A stretch of DNA of 5,017 nucleotides. Source: Hyphomicrobiaceae bacterium (lineage in GTDB: Bacteria; Pseudomonadota; Alphaproteobacteria; Rhizobiales; Hyphomicrobiaceae). How positions within the stretch are numbered: the first letter of the stretch is position 1; each line of letters starts with the position of its first letter. Made by a program: the position numbers and the translations under genes. Location of the stretch: positions 1-5,017 of the forward strand of contig JAGRKR010000212.1 in assembly GCA_020442225.1 (NCBI GenBank), given 5' to 3'. The notes beneath the pieces were generated by a model. The model saw nothing but the letters and a program-made list of their open reading frames with translations, did not search any database and was not told where the DNA came from. Shown piece after piece: positions 1 through 5,017 of this stretch.

Positions 1-474
1 CCGGCACCACGGCAGATCGGCCACCACCGCCGTGGCGCCCGGCGCGAAATTACGCGACTCGCGATAGCTCTCGCCGCCCGGCAACGTCACGTCGAACATG
101 TGCAGCTTATCGTAGCGCGCGACGATGACGCCCTTCGGGTCGATCAGCAGCGCACGGTTGGCGATCTTGTCGGCGCTGACCGCGACGCCGACCGAGCCGA
201 GGTGCAGCCAGATGCCGAGTTCACGCGCCAGGGCGCGATAATGCGCGAGGACGGGGTTGCCCTCCTCGGGACGCGTCGCCACGAACAGCCGGGCGCGGTC
301 CATCTCCATGATGTTGGTATTTTCCGGCGTCTGCACGTACTGGGCACCGCCACGGGCCGCCGCGCGGATCAGATCCGTCGTCGCAACGAGATTGGCCTCG
401 ACGTCGCGCCCCGTCCTGAGCTGCACGAGGCCGACCCGGAAGCGCCCACTGGCCCCGGCCGGTTGCGTGGTCAT
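1..474 (-). CDS. Carbon-nitrogen hydrolase (nitrilase superfamily, Nit1/Nit2-like amidase), N-terminal part, cut by the window edge
   Basis: The reading frame is open for all 158 codons from the ATG at 474 to the left edge, so the C-terminal part is missing. The protein resembles Nit1/Nit2-type amidases, cytoplasmic enzymes that hydrolyse omega-amides of small dicarboxylic-type substrates. Seen in the sequence: a family-typical first strand (RVGLVQLRTG, 12-21), the TPEN segment whose Glu51 fits the first catalytic residue, and RYDKLHMFDV (120-129) whose Lys123 fits the catalytic lysine, followed by the GGESYRES stretch common in this subfamily. The catalytic cysteine lies beyond the edge. The start is fixed by a 4-base ATGA overlap with the grxC stop, which suggests translational coupling in a grxC-amidase operon. 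Family assignment is firm; the substrate is not. Deaminated glutathione or alpha-ketoglutaramate/alpha-ketosuccinamate are the candidates known for the family. Confidence 0.9.
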   Translation of the reverse strand, partial: MTTQPAGASGRFRVGLVQLRTGRDVEANLVATTDLIRAAARGGAQYVQTPENTNIMEMDRARLFVATRPEEGNPVLAHYRALARELGIWLHLGSVGVAVSADKIANRALLIDPKGVIVARYDKLHMFDVTLPGGESYRESRNFAPGATAVVADLPWCR

Positions 475-755
475 GCCTTGCTCCCATTCCCTTGCCCATC
501 ACCTGCCAGGAGCGGATCGAGCTCGCCCTTGGCATCGAGCGCGTAGAGATCGTCACAGCCTCCTACGTGGCGCTCGCCGATCCAGATCTGCGGCACCGTG
601 TGACGCCCACCGGCCTTCTCGCGCATCTCGGCGCGACGGGACGAATCGAACGTGACGTCGATTTCGTCCACCTCGGCCCCTTTGGCGCCGAGCAGACGCT
701 TGGCGCTGTAGCAATAGGGGCACATCATCGTCGTGTAGATCGTAACCTTCGCCAT
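471..755 (-). CDS. grxC: Glutaredoxin 3 (GrxC family), 94 aa
   Basis: This is a small cytoplasmic dithiol glutaredoxin, which uses glutathione to reduce protein disulfides and mixed disulfides. Seen: a short thioredoxin-fold protein starting MAKVTIYTT, the active site CPYC at residues 12-15, the cis-proline segment TVPQIWI (53-59) and the glutathione-binding GGCDDL motif (65-70). The length of 94 residues fits the family (about 85-95). The start at 755 is chosen because it places the first beta strand immediately before CPYC; the frame stays open upstream to an ATG at 941, but that 62-residue extension runs into the comF-like gene and does not resemble glutaredoxin. The Shine-Dalgarno is weak (GGAT-like). 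The stop overlaps the start of the downstream C-N hydrolase by 4 bases. The tail after about residue 84 is Gly/Lys-rich and probably flexible. Confidence 0.95.
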   Translation of the reverse strand: MAKVTIYTTMMCPYCYSAKRLLGAKGAEVDEIDVTFDSSRRAEMREKAGGRHTVPQIWIGERHVGGCDDLYALDAKGELDPLLAGDGQGNGSKA

Positions 756-843
756 GCGCGAATCCAATCCGTGATCGTGGGAGAACGCGAGCGCAAACCC
801 GGCACGCAGTGTCCGTAGTGCCGACAGTGTAACAGGAATCCAG

Positions 844-870
844 AATCTAAAGCGCCATCGGCCCCGATGG
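844..870 (-). terminator. Possible weak terminator downstream of the ComF-family gene
   Basis: A 6-bp perfect stem (855-860 with 865-870, loop 861-864) lies just past the ComF stop at 877. On the minus strand it is followed, after CGC, by TTTAGATT. The stem is short and the U-tract is broken, so termination would be partial at best. It could leave ComF and grxC as separate or only partly coupled units across their 121-base gap. That gap (756-876) shows no open gene and no convincing promoter. Confidence 0.3.
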
Positions 871-876
871 AAGCCG

Positions 877-1644
877 TCACGTTCCCACGAGCACGGCATC
901 CGTGACCATGGCCAGGGCCACGACGTCGACCCGGGCCGCACCGGCGGCTCTCAGCACCCTGGCACAGGCCTCGACGGTGGCGCCCGTCGTGATGACATCA
1001 TCCACGAGCAGAATCCGGAGGTCGTCGACCGGCCGGCTCGGCCGCGTCCGCAGGGCGAATGCGCCCGCGACATTGCGGCGGCGCTGATCATGGGTAAGGC
1101 CGACCTGAGACGGGGTCCGGCGCCGGCGCACCAGCAGCGTCGGATCGTGCCGCACCCCCGTCAGGCGCGCCAGCTCGCCGGACAGGATCGCCGCTTGGTT
1201 GTAGCGGCGCGACAGCAGACGCCAGCGATGCAGGGGCACCGGCACGATCAGATCGAGGTCGGCGCGCAACGGCGCACTCGCCTGCTCGAGCCATCGCCCG
1301 AACAAGCGGCGGGCATCGTGCCGGTCGCCATACTTGAACTGATGGAGCAGTTGCCGGATGACGCCATCGTAGCGCGCCACTGCCCGCGCCCGATCGTAGG
1401 CGGGCGGAGAGGCCATGGCCGCTGCCGACAGCATGGGACCGCCGGTATCATAGGGCATCGGCAGGCCGAGCCGATCACACAGCGGCGCGCGGATGAAATC
1501 GATCCCGCGCCAGCATGCGGCGCACAACGCATCGTGTCGGGCGATGGGCTCCCGGCAGGACAGGCAGACGGGCGGCAGCACATACTCGCCGAGGCGGTGC
1601 AGAGTCCGCGCGAGCGCTCCCCGTGCCTCTGCGATCGTCGCCAT
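877..1644 (-). CDS. ComF family protein (phosphoribosyltransferase-fold), 255 aa
   Basis: This is a member of the ComF/GntX family: an N-terminal zinc-ribbon-like segment joined to a type I phosphoribosyltransferase domain. In naturally competent bacteria ComF helps imported single-stranded DNA cross into or be processed in the cytoplasm; in alphaproteobacteria the role is mostly undefined. Seen: paired cysteines C27/C30 (CLSC) and C41/C44 (CAAC) fitting a zinc site, the family stretch VPVPLHRWRLLSRRYNQA (134-151), and the PRPP-binding loop LLVDDVITTGAT (212-223) with the DD acidic pair. Length is normal for the family. The ATG at 1644 is the first in frame and has a GAGG-like Shine-Dalgarno very close to it. 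It diverges from the NDUFAF5-like gene with 31 bases between starts, and lies upstream of grxC and the C-N hydrolase on the same strand. No other competence gene is in view, so a competence role should not be assumed. Confidence 0.93.
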   Translation of the reverse strand: MATIAEARGALARTLHRLGEYVLPPVCLSCREPIARHDALCAACWRGIDFIRAPLCDRLGLPMPYDTGGPMLSAAAMASPPAYDRARAVARYDGVIRQLLHQFKYGDRHDARRLFGRWLEQASAPLRADLDLIVPVPLHRWRLLSRRYNQAAILSGELARLTGVRHDPTLLVRRRRTPSQVGLTHDQRRRNVAGAFALRTRPSRPVDDLRILLVDDVITTGATVEACARVLRAAGAARVDVVALAMVTDAVLVGT

Positions 1645-1675
1645 CGCCCTCGCCTACACTAACCAACCGGCAACC

Positions 1676-2674
1676 ATGCTAAGCTTGAAGGAAGACCCCT
1701 GGCTAGCCCTCAATGGGCCCAAACAGTCGAGCTTGCCCGTGCGCGCCCCTCCGACCGATCAGGCCCTTTTCGACCGCACCCTGGTCCTGCAGCGACGCCG
1801 CAGGGCCGCCGCCGCGCTGCCCCGGCACGACTTCCTCTTGCGCCATGCCGCCGACGAGATCGCCTTCCGCATCTCGGCCGTGCTGCGCCAATTCCCCAGG
1901 GCGCTCGACCTCGGAGCACATCACGGCCTCATCGCGCGCACGCTCGCGGAGAACGCGGCGATCGGTCAGGTTATCGCTCTCGATCCCTGCCCCGATCTGT
2001 TGCGCGCCTCGCCCGGTCCCACCGTCTGCGCCTACGAGGAGTTGTTGCCCTTCGCGGACGCCTCGCTCGATCTGGTGGTGTCGGCCTTCGGTCTGCAATT
2101 CGTCAACGATCTGCCGGGGGCTCTGATCCAGATCCGGCGCGCACTCAGGCCGGACGGTCTGTTCCTCGCGGCGATCCTCGGCGGTCGCACGCTGGGCGAA
2201 CTCGCCGACGCGCTCCTCTCGGCCGAAGCCTGGCTCACAGGTGGCGCCAGTCCGCGCGTAGGGCCCTTTGCGGATGTCCGCGATCTCGGCGCGCTCTTGC
2301 AGCGGGCAGGTTTCGCGCTACCGGTGGCGGACGCCGAGACGCTGACCGTCACGTATGCGTCGGCCCTGGAGCTGATGCACGATCTGCGCGGGATGGGCGC
2401 CGGCAACATGCTGGCCGCGCGCAGCCGGCGGCCGCTGTCGCGCGCTGTGCTCGGCCAGGCCTTGCAGAACTATGACGAGCGGTATAGCGCCGGGAACGGC
2501 CGCGTGCGCGCCACCTTCGAAATCGTATGGCTGACCGGCTGGGCGCCTCACGAGAGCCAGCAGCAGCCCCTGCGTCCCGGCACGGCCCGCATGCGCCTCG
2601 CCGATGCACTCGGCACGTGCGAACGCCCGGCCGGCGAGAAAACGCCGGGACCGGACGAGCACACGTCGGGCTGA
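1676..2674 (+). CDS. NDUFAF5-like SAM-dependent methyltransferase-fold protein (BioC-related), 332 aa
   Basis: This is the bacterial counterpart of mitochondrial NDUFAF5, a complex I assembly factor reported to hydroxylate an arginine of the NDUFS7 (NuoB-type) subunit despite its methyltransferase fold. Seen: an N-terminal LFDRTLVLQRRRRAA element (31-45), motif I LDLGAHHG, then the run LPFADASLDLVVSAFGLQFV and NDLPGALIQIRRALRPDG. The C-terminal half carries GGRTLGELADALLSAE, the ELMHDLRGMG helix and a late GWAPHESQQQP segment. All of these match the human protein as I remember it, in the same order, so this is closer to NDUFAF5 than to BioC. The last 20 or so residues are polar and probably disordered. 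The start is uncertain: the ATG at 1676 lacks a clear Shine-Dalgarno, and in-frame TTG 1733 or GTG 1739 would bring the protein to the usual N-terminus. An ATG at 1493 is rejected because it lies inside comF. Acting on complex I is inference from the family. Confidence 0.9.
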   Translation: MLSLKEDPWLALNGPKQSSLPVRAPPTDQALFDRTLVLQRRRRAAAALPRHDFLLRHAADEIAFRISAVLRQFPRALDLGAHHGLIARTLAENAAIGQVIALDPCPDLLRASPGPTVCAYEELLPFADASLDLVVSAFGLQFVNDLPGALIQIRRALRPDGLFLAAILGGRTLGELADALLSAEAWLTGGASPRVGPFADVRDLGALLQRAGFALPVADAETLTVTYASALELMHDLRGMGAGNMLAARSRRPLSRAVLGQALQNYDERYSAGNGRVRATFEIVWLTGWAPHESQQQPLRPGTARMRLADALGTCERPAGEKTPGPDEHTSG

Positions 2675-2689
2675 ATCGGCAGGATGCGA

Positions 2690-2713
2690 GGCTTCAGCGG
2701 ATCACTTGAAGCC
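2690..2713. repeat. Short inverted repeat in the convergent junction (7-bp arms)
   Basis: Arms GGCTTCA (2690-2696) and TGAAGCC (2707-2713) flank a 10-base loop and cover the end of the pilin gene, 16 bases past the NDUFAF5-like stop. It could be a weak bidirectional transcription end for the two converging genes (27 bases between stops), but there is no T-tract on either strand. A chance repeat is possible. Confidence 0.3.
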
Positions 2714-2905
2714 GGCGGCAGCGGAATCGAAGCTTCCGGCGGTCTTCTGACCGAGTGTGGTGGCGGCCAGGATGAGGGCCAGTGCGATGAAGCTCGCGAG
2801 CAGGCCATACTCGATGGCCGTAGCGCCGCGCTCGTCTTTCACAAACCGTGTGATCATCGTGCGGGTCTTCCCGCAGCAGTCATTTCCAACGTACGCGCGA
2901 GACAT
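2702..2905 (-). CDS. Flp/Fap-type (type IVb) pilin, 67 aa or 51 aa depending on start
   Basis: This is a small pilin of the Flp/Fap family, the major subunit of Tad (tight adherence) pili. It is made as a prepilin in the inner membrane, cut by a TadV-type peptidase and assembled by the TadA/B/C machinery. Seen: a charged leader ending KDERG, then the signature GATAIEYGLL. Cleavage after Gly27 would leave a mature pilin of 40 residues starting ATAIEY, with the conserved Glu at +5. A hydrophobic helix (about residues 34-51) and a short Ala/Gly-rich tail follow. The start at 2905 is given because GGAGGA sits 5 bases upstream of it. An internal ATG at 2857 also has a good site (GGGAAG, 9-base spacer) and gives a shorter leader of 11 residues, closer to many relatives. 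The gene lies 33 bases after mutT on the same strand, and no other tad gene is in view. Confidence 0.9.
   Translation of the reverse strand: MSRAYVGNDCCGKTRTMITRFVKDERGATAIEYGLLASFIALALILAATTLGQKTAGSFDSAAAGFK
2867..2872 (-). promoter_or_regulatory. Internal ribosome binding site for the short pilin start
   Basis: GGGAAG is read on the minus strand, 9 bases before the in-frame ATG at 2857. It supports the 51-residue form (leader MITRFVKDERG). It lies inside the coding region of the longer form, so it could also be coincidental. Confidence 0.45.
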
Positions 2906-2910
2906 GACGC

Positions 2911-2916
2911 TCCTCC
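2911..2916 (-). promoter_or_regulatory. Strong ribosome binding site for the long pilin start
   Basis: GGAGGA is read on the minus strand, 5 bases before the ATG at 2905. It is the best Shine-Dalgarno match in the window and supports the 67-residue form of the pilin. Confidence 0.65.
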
Positions 2917-2938
2917 ACTGACGCTGCGAGCCCTGTTC

Positions 2939-3343
2939 TCAAAGCAGGTCTCTCAACATGGCCCTCAACGGTTCGTCCGCTGGGGGCATCTGGTACTCAC
3001 CCATTCTGTTGGCACGAACCCATGCGAGCTCCTGGCCCTCCGCGGGCTTCACCTCGCCTCGCCACCGTCGACAGACGTAGAGCGGCATCAGCAGGTGAAA
3101 GTCCTCGTAGGTGTGGCTGGCGAACGTGAACGGTGCGAGGCAGCTTTCAGAGATATCGATCGTCAGCTCCTCTCTGAGCTCACGGATCACCGTCTCCTCC
3201 GGCCTTTCGCCCTGCTCCACCTTGCCGCCGGGGAACTCCCAGAGTCCCGCCAACGGCCGCCCCGGGGGACGTCGCGCGAGCAGAACCCGCCCGTCGACAT
3301 CGACCAGAGCGCATGCAGCCACAAGAACGATCTTCAAGGTCAT
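2939..3343 (-). CDS. mutT: Nudix hydrolase, MutT-like 8-oxo-dGTP diphosphatase, 134 aa
   Basis: This cytoplasmic Nudix enzyme is predicted to hydrolyse 8-oxo-dGTP to the monophosphate, keeping oxidised guanine out of DNA. Seen: the first strand VLVAACALVDVDGRVLLARRP (6-26), the conserved GLWEFPGGKVEQGE segment (33-46), and the Nudix box from Gly40 to Ile62 with Glu46 and the metal-binding RELREE (54-59). The EFPGGK context and the length match MutT. One position departs from the consensus: the glycine near the end of the box (GX5EX7REUXEEXGU) is Thr61. The start at 3343 opens directly on the first strand and has a modest GGA site 6 bases away. It follows argJ by 87 bases, the same order (argJ then mutT) I recall from other alphaproteobacteria. 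The pilin gene follows on the same strand. Confidence 0.93.
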   Translation of the reverse strand: MTLKIVLVAACALVDVDGRVLLARRPPGRPLAGLWEFPGGKVEQGERPEETVIRELREELTIDISESCLAPFTFASHTYEDFHLLMPLYVCRRWRGEVKPAEGQELAWVRANRMGEYQMPPADEPLRAMLRDLL

Positions 3344-3405
3344 GCGTGATCCGAGAATGCCCGCAAGAGATTAATGAACGCCGAGCGAAACTGCTGAATT
3401 CCTCT

Positions 3406-3433
3406 TAAACCGTAGAAAATTTTCTACAGTTTA
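3406..3433. repeat. AT-rich 28-base palindrome over the argJ stop codon
   Basis: The core GTAGAAAATTTTCTAC (3412-3427) is a perfect 16-base palindrome. It extends through one non-complementary position (3411/3428) to arms TAAAC (3406-3410) and GTTTA (3429-3433). On the minus-strand RNA the odd position becomes a U-G wobble, so the argJ transcript could fold it as an almost continuous hairpin containing the TAA stop. There is no U-run after it, so it is not a standard terminator. It may be an mRNA 3'-end structure or a dimer-binding operator for mutT. The role is unknown. Confidence 0.6.
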
Positions 3434-4687
3434 GCTGCGATAGTCGGCATTGATGGATACGTAGTCGTGGGTGAGGTCGCAGGTCCACACCGTCGCCTCC
3501 CCGGCACCGATGCCGACATCGACGCGGATTTCGATCTCGCGGCCCTTCATGTAGGCCGCTACCGTCTTCTCGTCGTACTCCTCCGCACGCTCCCCCGCGC
3601 GCGCCACGCAATAAGGCCCGAACCAGATGGCGAGCCGGTCGCGATCGGCGGCCTCCCCCGACTTGCCGACCGCCATGACGACGCGGCCCCAGTTCGGATC
3701 CTCGCCGGCGATGGCGGTCTTGAGGATCGGCGAGTTGGCGCAGGCGAGCGCGATGGCGCGGGCCGCCGCGAAATCCTGCGCGCCGCCGACCTTGAAGGTG
3801 ACGAACTTCGAGGCCCCTTCGCCGTCCTTGGCGACCATGATCGCCAGCTCCCGCATCATGTCGTGCAGCGCCGCATCGAATGCGGCAAGCCTCGGGTCCG
3901 CCGTGTCCGTGATCGGGGCCTGGCCGCGCCTGGCCGCCGCGCCGGTGGCGAACAGGAGGCAGGTGTCGCTGGTCGAGGTGTCGCCGTCCACCGTCATGCA
4001 GTTGAATGTCGTCTTGACCCGCTCCGCGACCAGCCGCTGCAACACTGGCCGGGCGATGGCGGCATCCGTGAACATGAAGCAGAGCATCGTCGCCATGTCC
4101 GGCGCGATCATGCCGGCGCCCTTGCAGAAACCGTTGAGCGTCACCGTCACACCGCCGACGTCGACGCGGCGCGTCGCCAGCTTCGGATAGGTGTCCGTCG
4201 TCAGGATGGCGCGGCCGGCCGCCTCGAAGGCGTCGGGCACGGCCCGCTTGGCCAGGCCAGCCAGCAGATCGACGAACACCTTGGCGTCGAGCGGCTCGCC
4301 GATGACGCCGGTCGAGGCGACGTAGATGCTGTTGCGCAGCGTCGTGCCCGCGGCCAGCATGGCATAGTCGACGGTCATCTCGACGGCTTCCATGCCGCGC
4401 TTGCCGGTAAAGGCGTTGGCATTGCCGGAATTGACCACCAGCGCCCGGGCGGCTCCCTCGGACTCGAGGTTCGCCCGGCATTGCAACACCGGCGCCGAGC
4501 AGGTCTTCGAGCGCGTCAGAACGCCTGCCGCGACGGTCCCCTCGTCGAACAGGCCGAGCAGCAGGTCTGTGCGCCCCTTGTAGCGGATGCCGGCCTCGGC
4601 GGTGGCGAAACGCACGCCGTCGATGGGCGGCAGAACCGCCAGAGTCGCGGGAGCAAACGGGGAAGGCTTGGCAGTGCCGTGGGCCAT
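3431..4687 (-). CDS. argJ: Bifunctional glutamate N-acetyltransferase / amino-acid acetyltransferase ArgJ, 418 aa
   Basis: ArgJ moves the acetyl group from N-acetylornithine to glutamate, giving ornithine and recycling N-acetylglutamate in the cyclic arginine pathway; some members also use acetyl-CoA. Seen: VVNSGNANA (84-92), the STGVIG segment with the Thr-Gly oxyanion pair (125-130), and [14 protein letters not shown] (189-202), where self-cleavage between Ala199 and Thr200 would free Thr200 as N-terminal nucleophile of the beta chain. Also seen are [11 protein letters not shown] (232-242), KDGEGASK (287-294), DPNWGR (330-335) and the closing SINADYRS. All key residues are present, so the enzyme looks functional. 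The ATG at 4687 is chosen: AGGA lies 9 bases upstream and the length fits the family (about 405-415). An in-frame ATG at 4753 would add 22 unrelated residues. A terminator upstream (4845-4874) implies its own promoter between the two; I could not identify it by eye. Confidence 0.97.
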   Translation of the reverse strand: MAHGTAKPSPFAPATLAVLPPIDGVRFATAEAGIRYKGRTDLLLGLFDEGTVAAGVLTRSKTCSAPVLQCRANLESEGAARALVVNSGNANAFTGKRGMEAVEMTVDYAMLAAGTTLRNSIYVASTGVIGEPLDAKVFVDLLAGLAKRAVPDAFEAAGRAILTTDTYPKLATRRVDVGGVTVTLNGFCKGAGMIAPDMATMLCFMFTDAAIARPVLQRLVAERVKTTFNCMTVDGDTSTSDTCLLFATGAAARRGQAPITDTADPRLAAFDAALHDMMRELAIMVAKDGEGASKFVTFKVGGAQDFAAARAIALACANSPILKTAIAGEDPNWGRVVMAVGKSGEAADRDRLAIWFGPYCVARAGERAEEYDEKTVAAYMKGREIEIRVDVGIGAGEATVWTCDLTHDYVSINADYRS

Positions 4688-4696
4688 GGCGCGCAA

Positions 4697-4700
4697 TCCT
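4697..4700 (-). promoter_or_regulatory. Ribosome binding site deciding the argJ start
   Basis: AGGA on the minus strand is spaced 9 bases from the ATG at 4687. The alternative ATG at 4753 has no comparable site, so this favours the 418-residue form. Confidence 0.55.
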
Positions 4701-4807
4701 GGTGAAGCCTCGGGAAACACACTCGATGTCAGCCGCGACCACTCGCGGCGCATTCTGCTCTACATCAAGCGGGGCGCGCGTACCAGTCGCGGCGCGTCAC
4801 CGCCGGC

Positions 4808-4839
4808 AGGGCGCGCGGAGCGGCTGACAGGCGCGCCCT
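4808..4839. repeat. GC-rich inverted repeat between argJ and the terminator
   Basis: Perfect 9-bp arms AGGGCGCGC (4808-4816) and GCGCGCCCT (4831-4839) flank a 14-base loop. It sits 5 bases beyond the end of the T-tract of the intrinsic terminator and about 55 bases upstream of the longer argJ start. There is no T-run after it. It could be a second structure in read-through RNA or an operator for argJ; in GC-rich DNA a chance repeat of this length is also possible. The rest of the gap (4754-4905) shows no gene. Confidence 0.45.
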
Positions 4840-4844
4840 CACGC

Positions 4845-4874
4845 AAAAACGCCGGCGGGATCGACCCGCCGGCG
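4845..4874 (-). terminator. Strong intrinsic (rho-independent) terminator
   Basis: A perfect 10-bp GC stem (4850-4859 with 4865-4874) has a 5-base loop and is followed on the minus strand by TTTTT (4849-4845). It begins about 30 bases past the stop of the partial gene at 4906, so it ends transcription of that gene and separates it from argJ. The plus strand lacks a T-tract, so it acts in one direction. Confidence 0.88.
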
Positions 4875-4905
4875 CCTCTTTCGAACCTCGTGCAGGCTTG
4901 CCCTG

Positions 4906-5017
4906 CTACTTCTTCTCAGGGGCCTTCTTGGGCTCTGCGGCCTTCTTCTTGGCCTCCTCCGCCTTCTTCTTGGCGGCGGCCTTCTCGGCCTCCTCGACCT
5001 TCTTCAACTCGGCGTCG
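4906..5017 (-). CDS. C-terminal tail of a partial gene, probably a PpiC/SurA-type peptidyl-prolyl isomerase
   Basis: Only the last 36 codons and a TAG stop are inside the window. The tail is almost wholly Lys, Ala and Glu (starting DAELKKVEEAEKAA and ending KKAPEKK), with repeated A-KKKA and EEA units, so it is predicted to be a charged, helical or disordered extension. No domain can be seen. The proposed identity rests on position: in alphaproteobacteria a parvulin-type periplasmic foldase gene commonly precedes argJ on the same strand, and its C-terminus often has a DPALK/DAELK-like stretch followed by a charged tail. That is inference; a histone-like or ribosomal-type basic tail cannot be excluded. 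The reading frame is supported by the clean stop, GC-rich third positions and the terminator just downstream. Confidence 0.7.
   Translation of the reverse strand, partial: DAELKKVEEAEKAAAKKKAEEAKKKAAEPKKAPEKK

Noticed and set aside
756..941. Upstream extension of grxC to an ATG at 941
   Set aside because: It would enter the ComF coding region, and the extra 62 residues do not look like a signal or domain; the family start is at 755.
1655..1660. TACACT as a -10 element for the NDUFAF5-like gene
   Set aside because: No reasonable -35 hexamer lies 16-18 bases upstream, and such a 4-of-6 match is expected by chance.
1090..1662. 190-codon plus-strand frame opposite the ComF gene
   Set aside because: It is antisense to a gene with clear zinc-site and PRPP motifs; its composition (Arg, Gln, His, Pro) is that of a shadow frame.
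1493..1675. N-terminal extension of the NDUFAF5-like gene from an ATG at 1493
   Set aside because: It would overlap the 5' end of the ComF gene on the other strand by about 150 bases, and the added residues resemble nothing in the family.
2684..3349. 221-codon plus-strand frame opposite the pilin and mutT
   Set aside because: It runs antisense across two recognisable genes and the gap between them, and has no domain-like sequence.
3405..4742. Long minus-strand frame of 445 codons overlapping argJ, and a 412-codon plus-strand frame at 3467-4705
   Set aside because: Both lie over argJ, which has every family motif. Their translations are rich in Arg/Gly/His with no domain, as expected for shadow frames in GC-rich DNA.
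4906..5017. Simple-sequence or CRISPR-like repeat from the recurring CTTCTTCTTGG units
   Set aside because: The repeats are codon-phased AAG/GCC/GAG units encoding a Lys/Ala/Glu tail, with no spacer-repeat periodicity.

Overview
The window is GC-rich chromosomal DNA from an alphaproteobacterium, most likely of the Hyphomicrobiales (Rhizobiales). This rests on strong GC codon bias, a bacterial NDUFAF5-type protein, a glutaredoxin 3 and C-N hydrolase pair next to a ComF protein, and the order parvulin/argJ/mutT. The assignment is inference from gene content; no 16S or other marker gene is present.

Layout. On the minus strand at the left edge, a ComF-family protein (877-1644), glutaredoxin GrxC (471-755) and the N-terminal part of a carbon-nitrogen hydrolase (1-474, running off the left edge) are co-oriented; the last two overlap by 4 bases. 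Divergent from the ComF gene, only 31 bases away, is a plus-strand NDUFAF5-like SAM-fold protein (1676-2674). It converges on a second minus-strand series, read right to left: the Lys/Ala/Glu-rich tail of a protein that is probably a PpiC/SurA-type peptidyl-prolyl isomerase (4906-5017, running off the right edge), a strong intrinsic terminator (4845-4874), argJ (3431-4687), a Nudix MutT protein (2939-3343) and a small Flp/Fap-type pilin (2702-2905).

Functions. Most of this is housekeeping: arginine biosynthesis (argJ), nucleotide-pool sanitation (mutT), thiol redox (grxC with a possible metabolite-repair amidase), and respiratory complex I assembly (NDUFAF5-like). The accessory-looking gene is the lone pilin downstream of mutT. 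No mobile element, CRISPR array, tRNA, rRNA or defence system is visible, and I do not see evidence of a novel multi-gene system. The best second-look items are an AT-rich 28-base palindrome over the argJ stop codon, a possible glutathione-repair pairing of grxC with the C-N hydrolase, and the pilin's two alternative starts, each with its own ribosome binding site.
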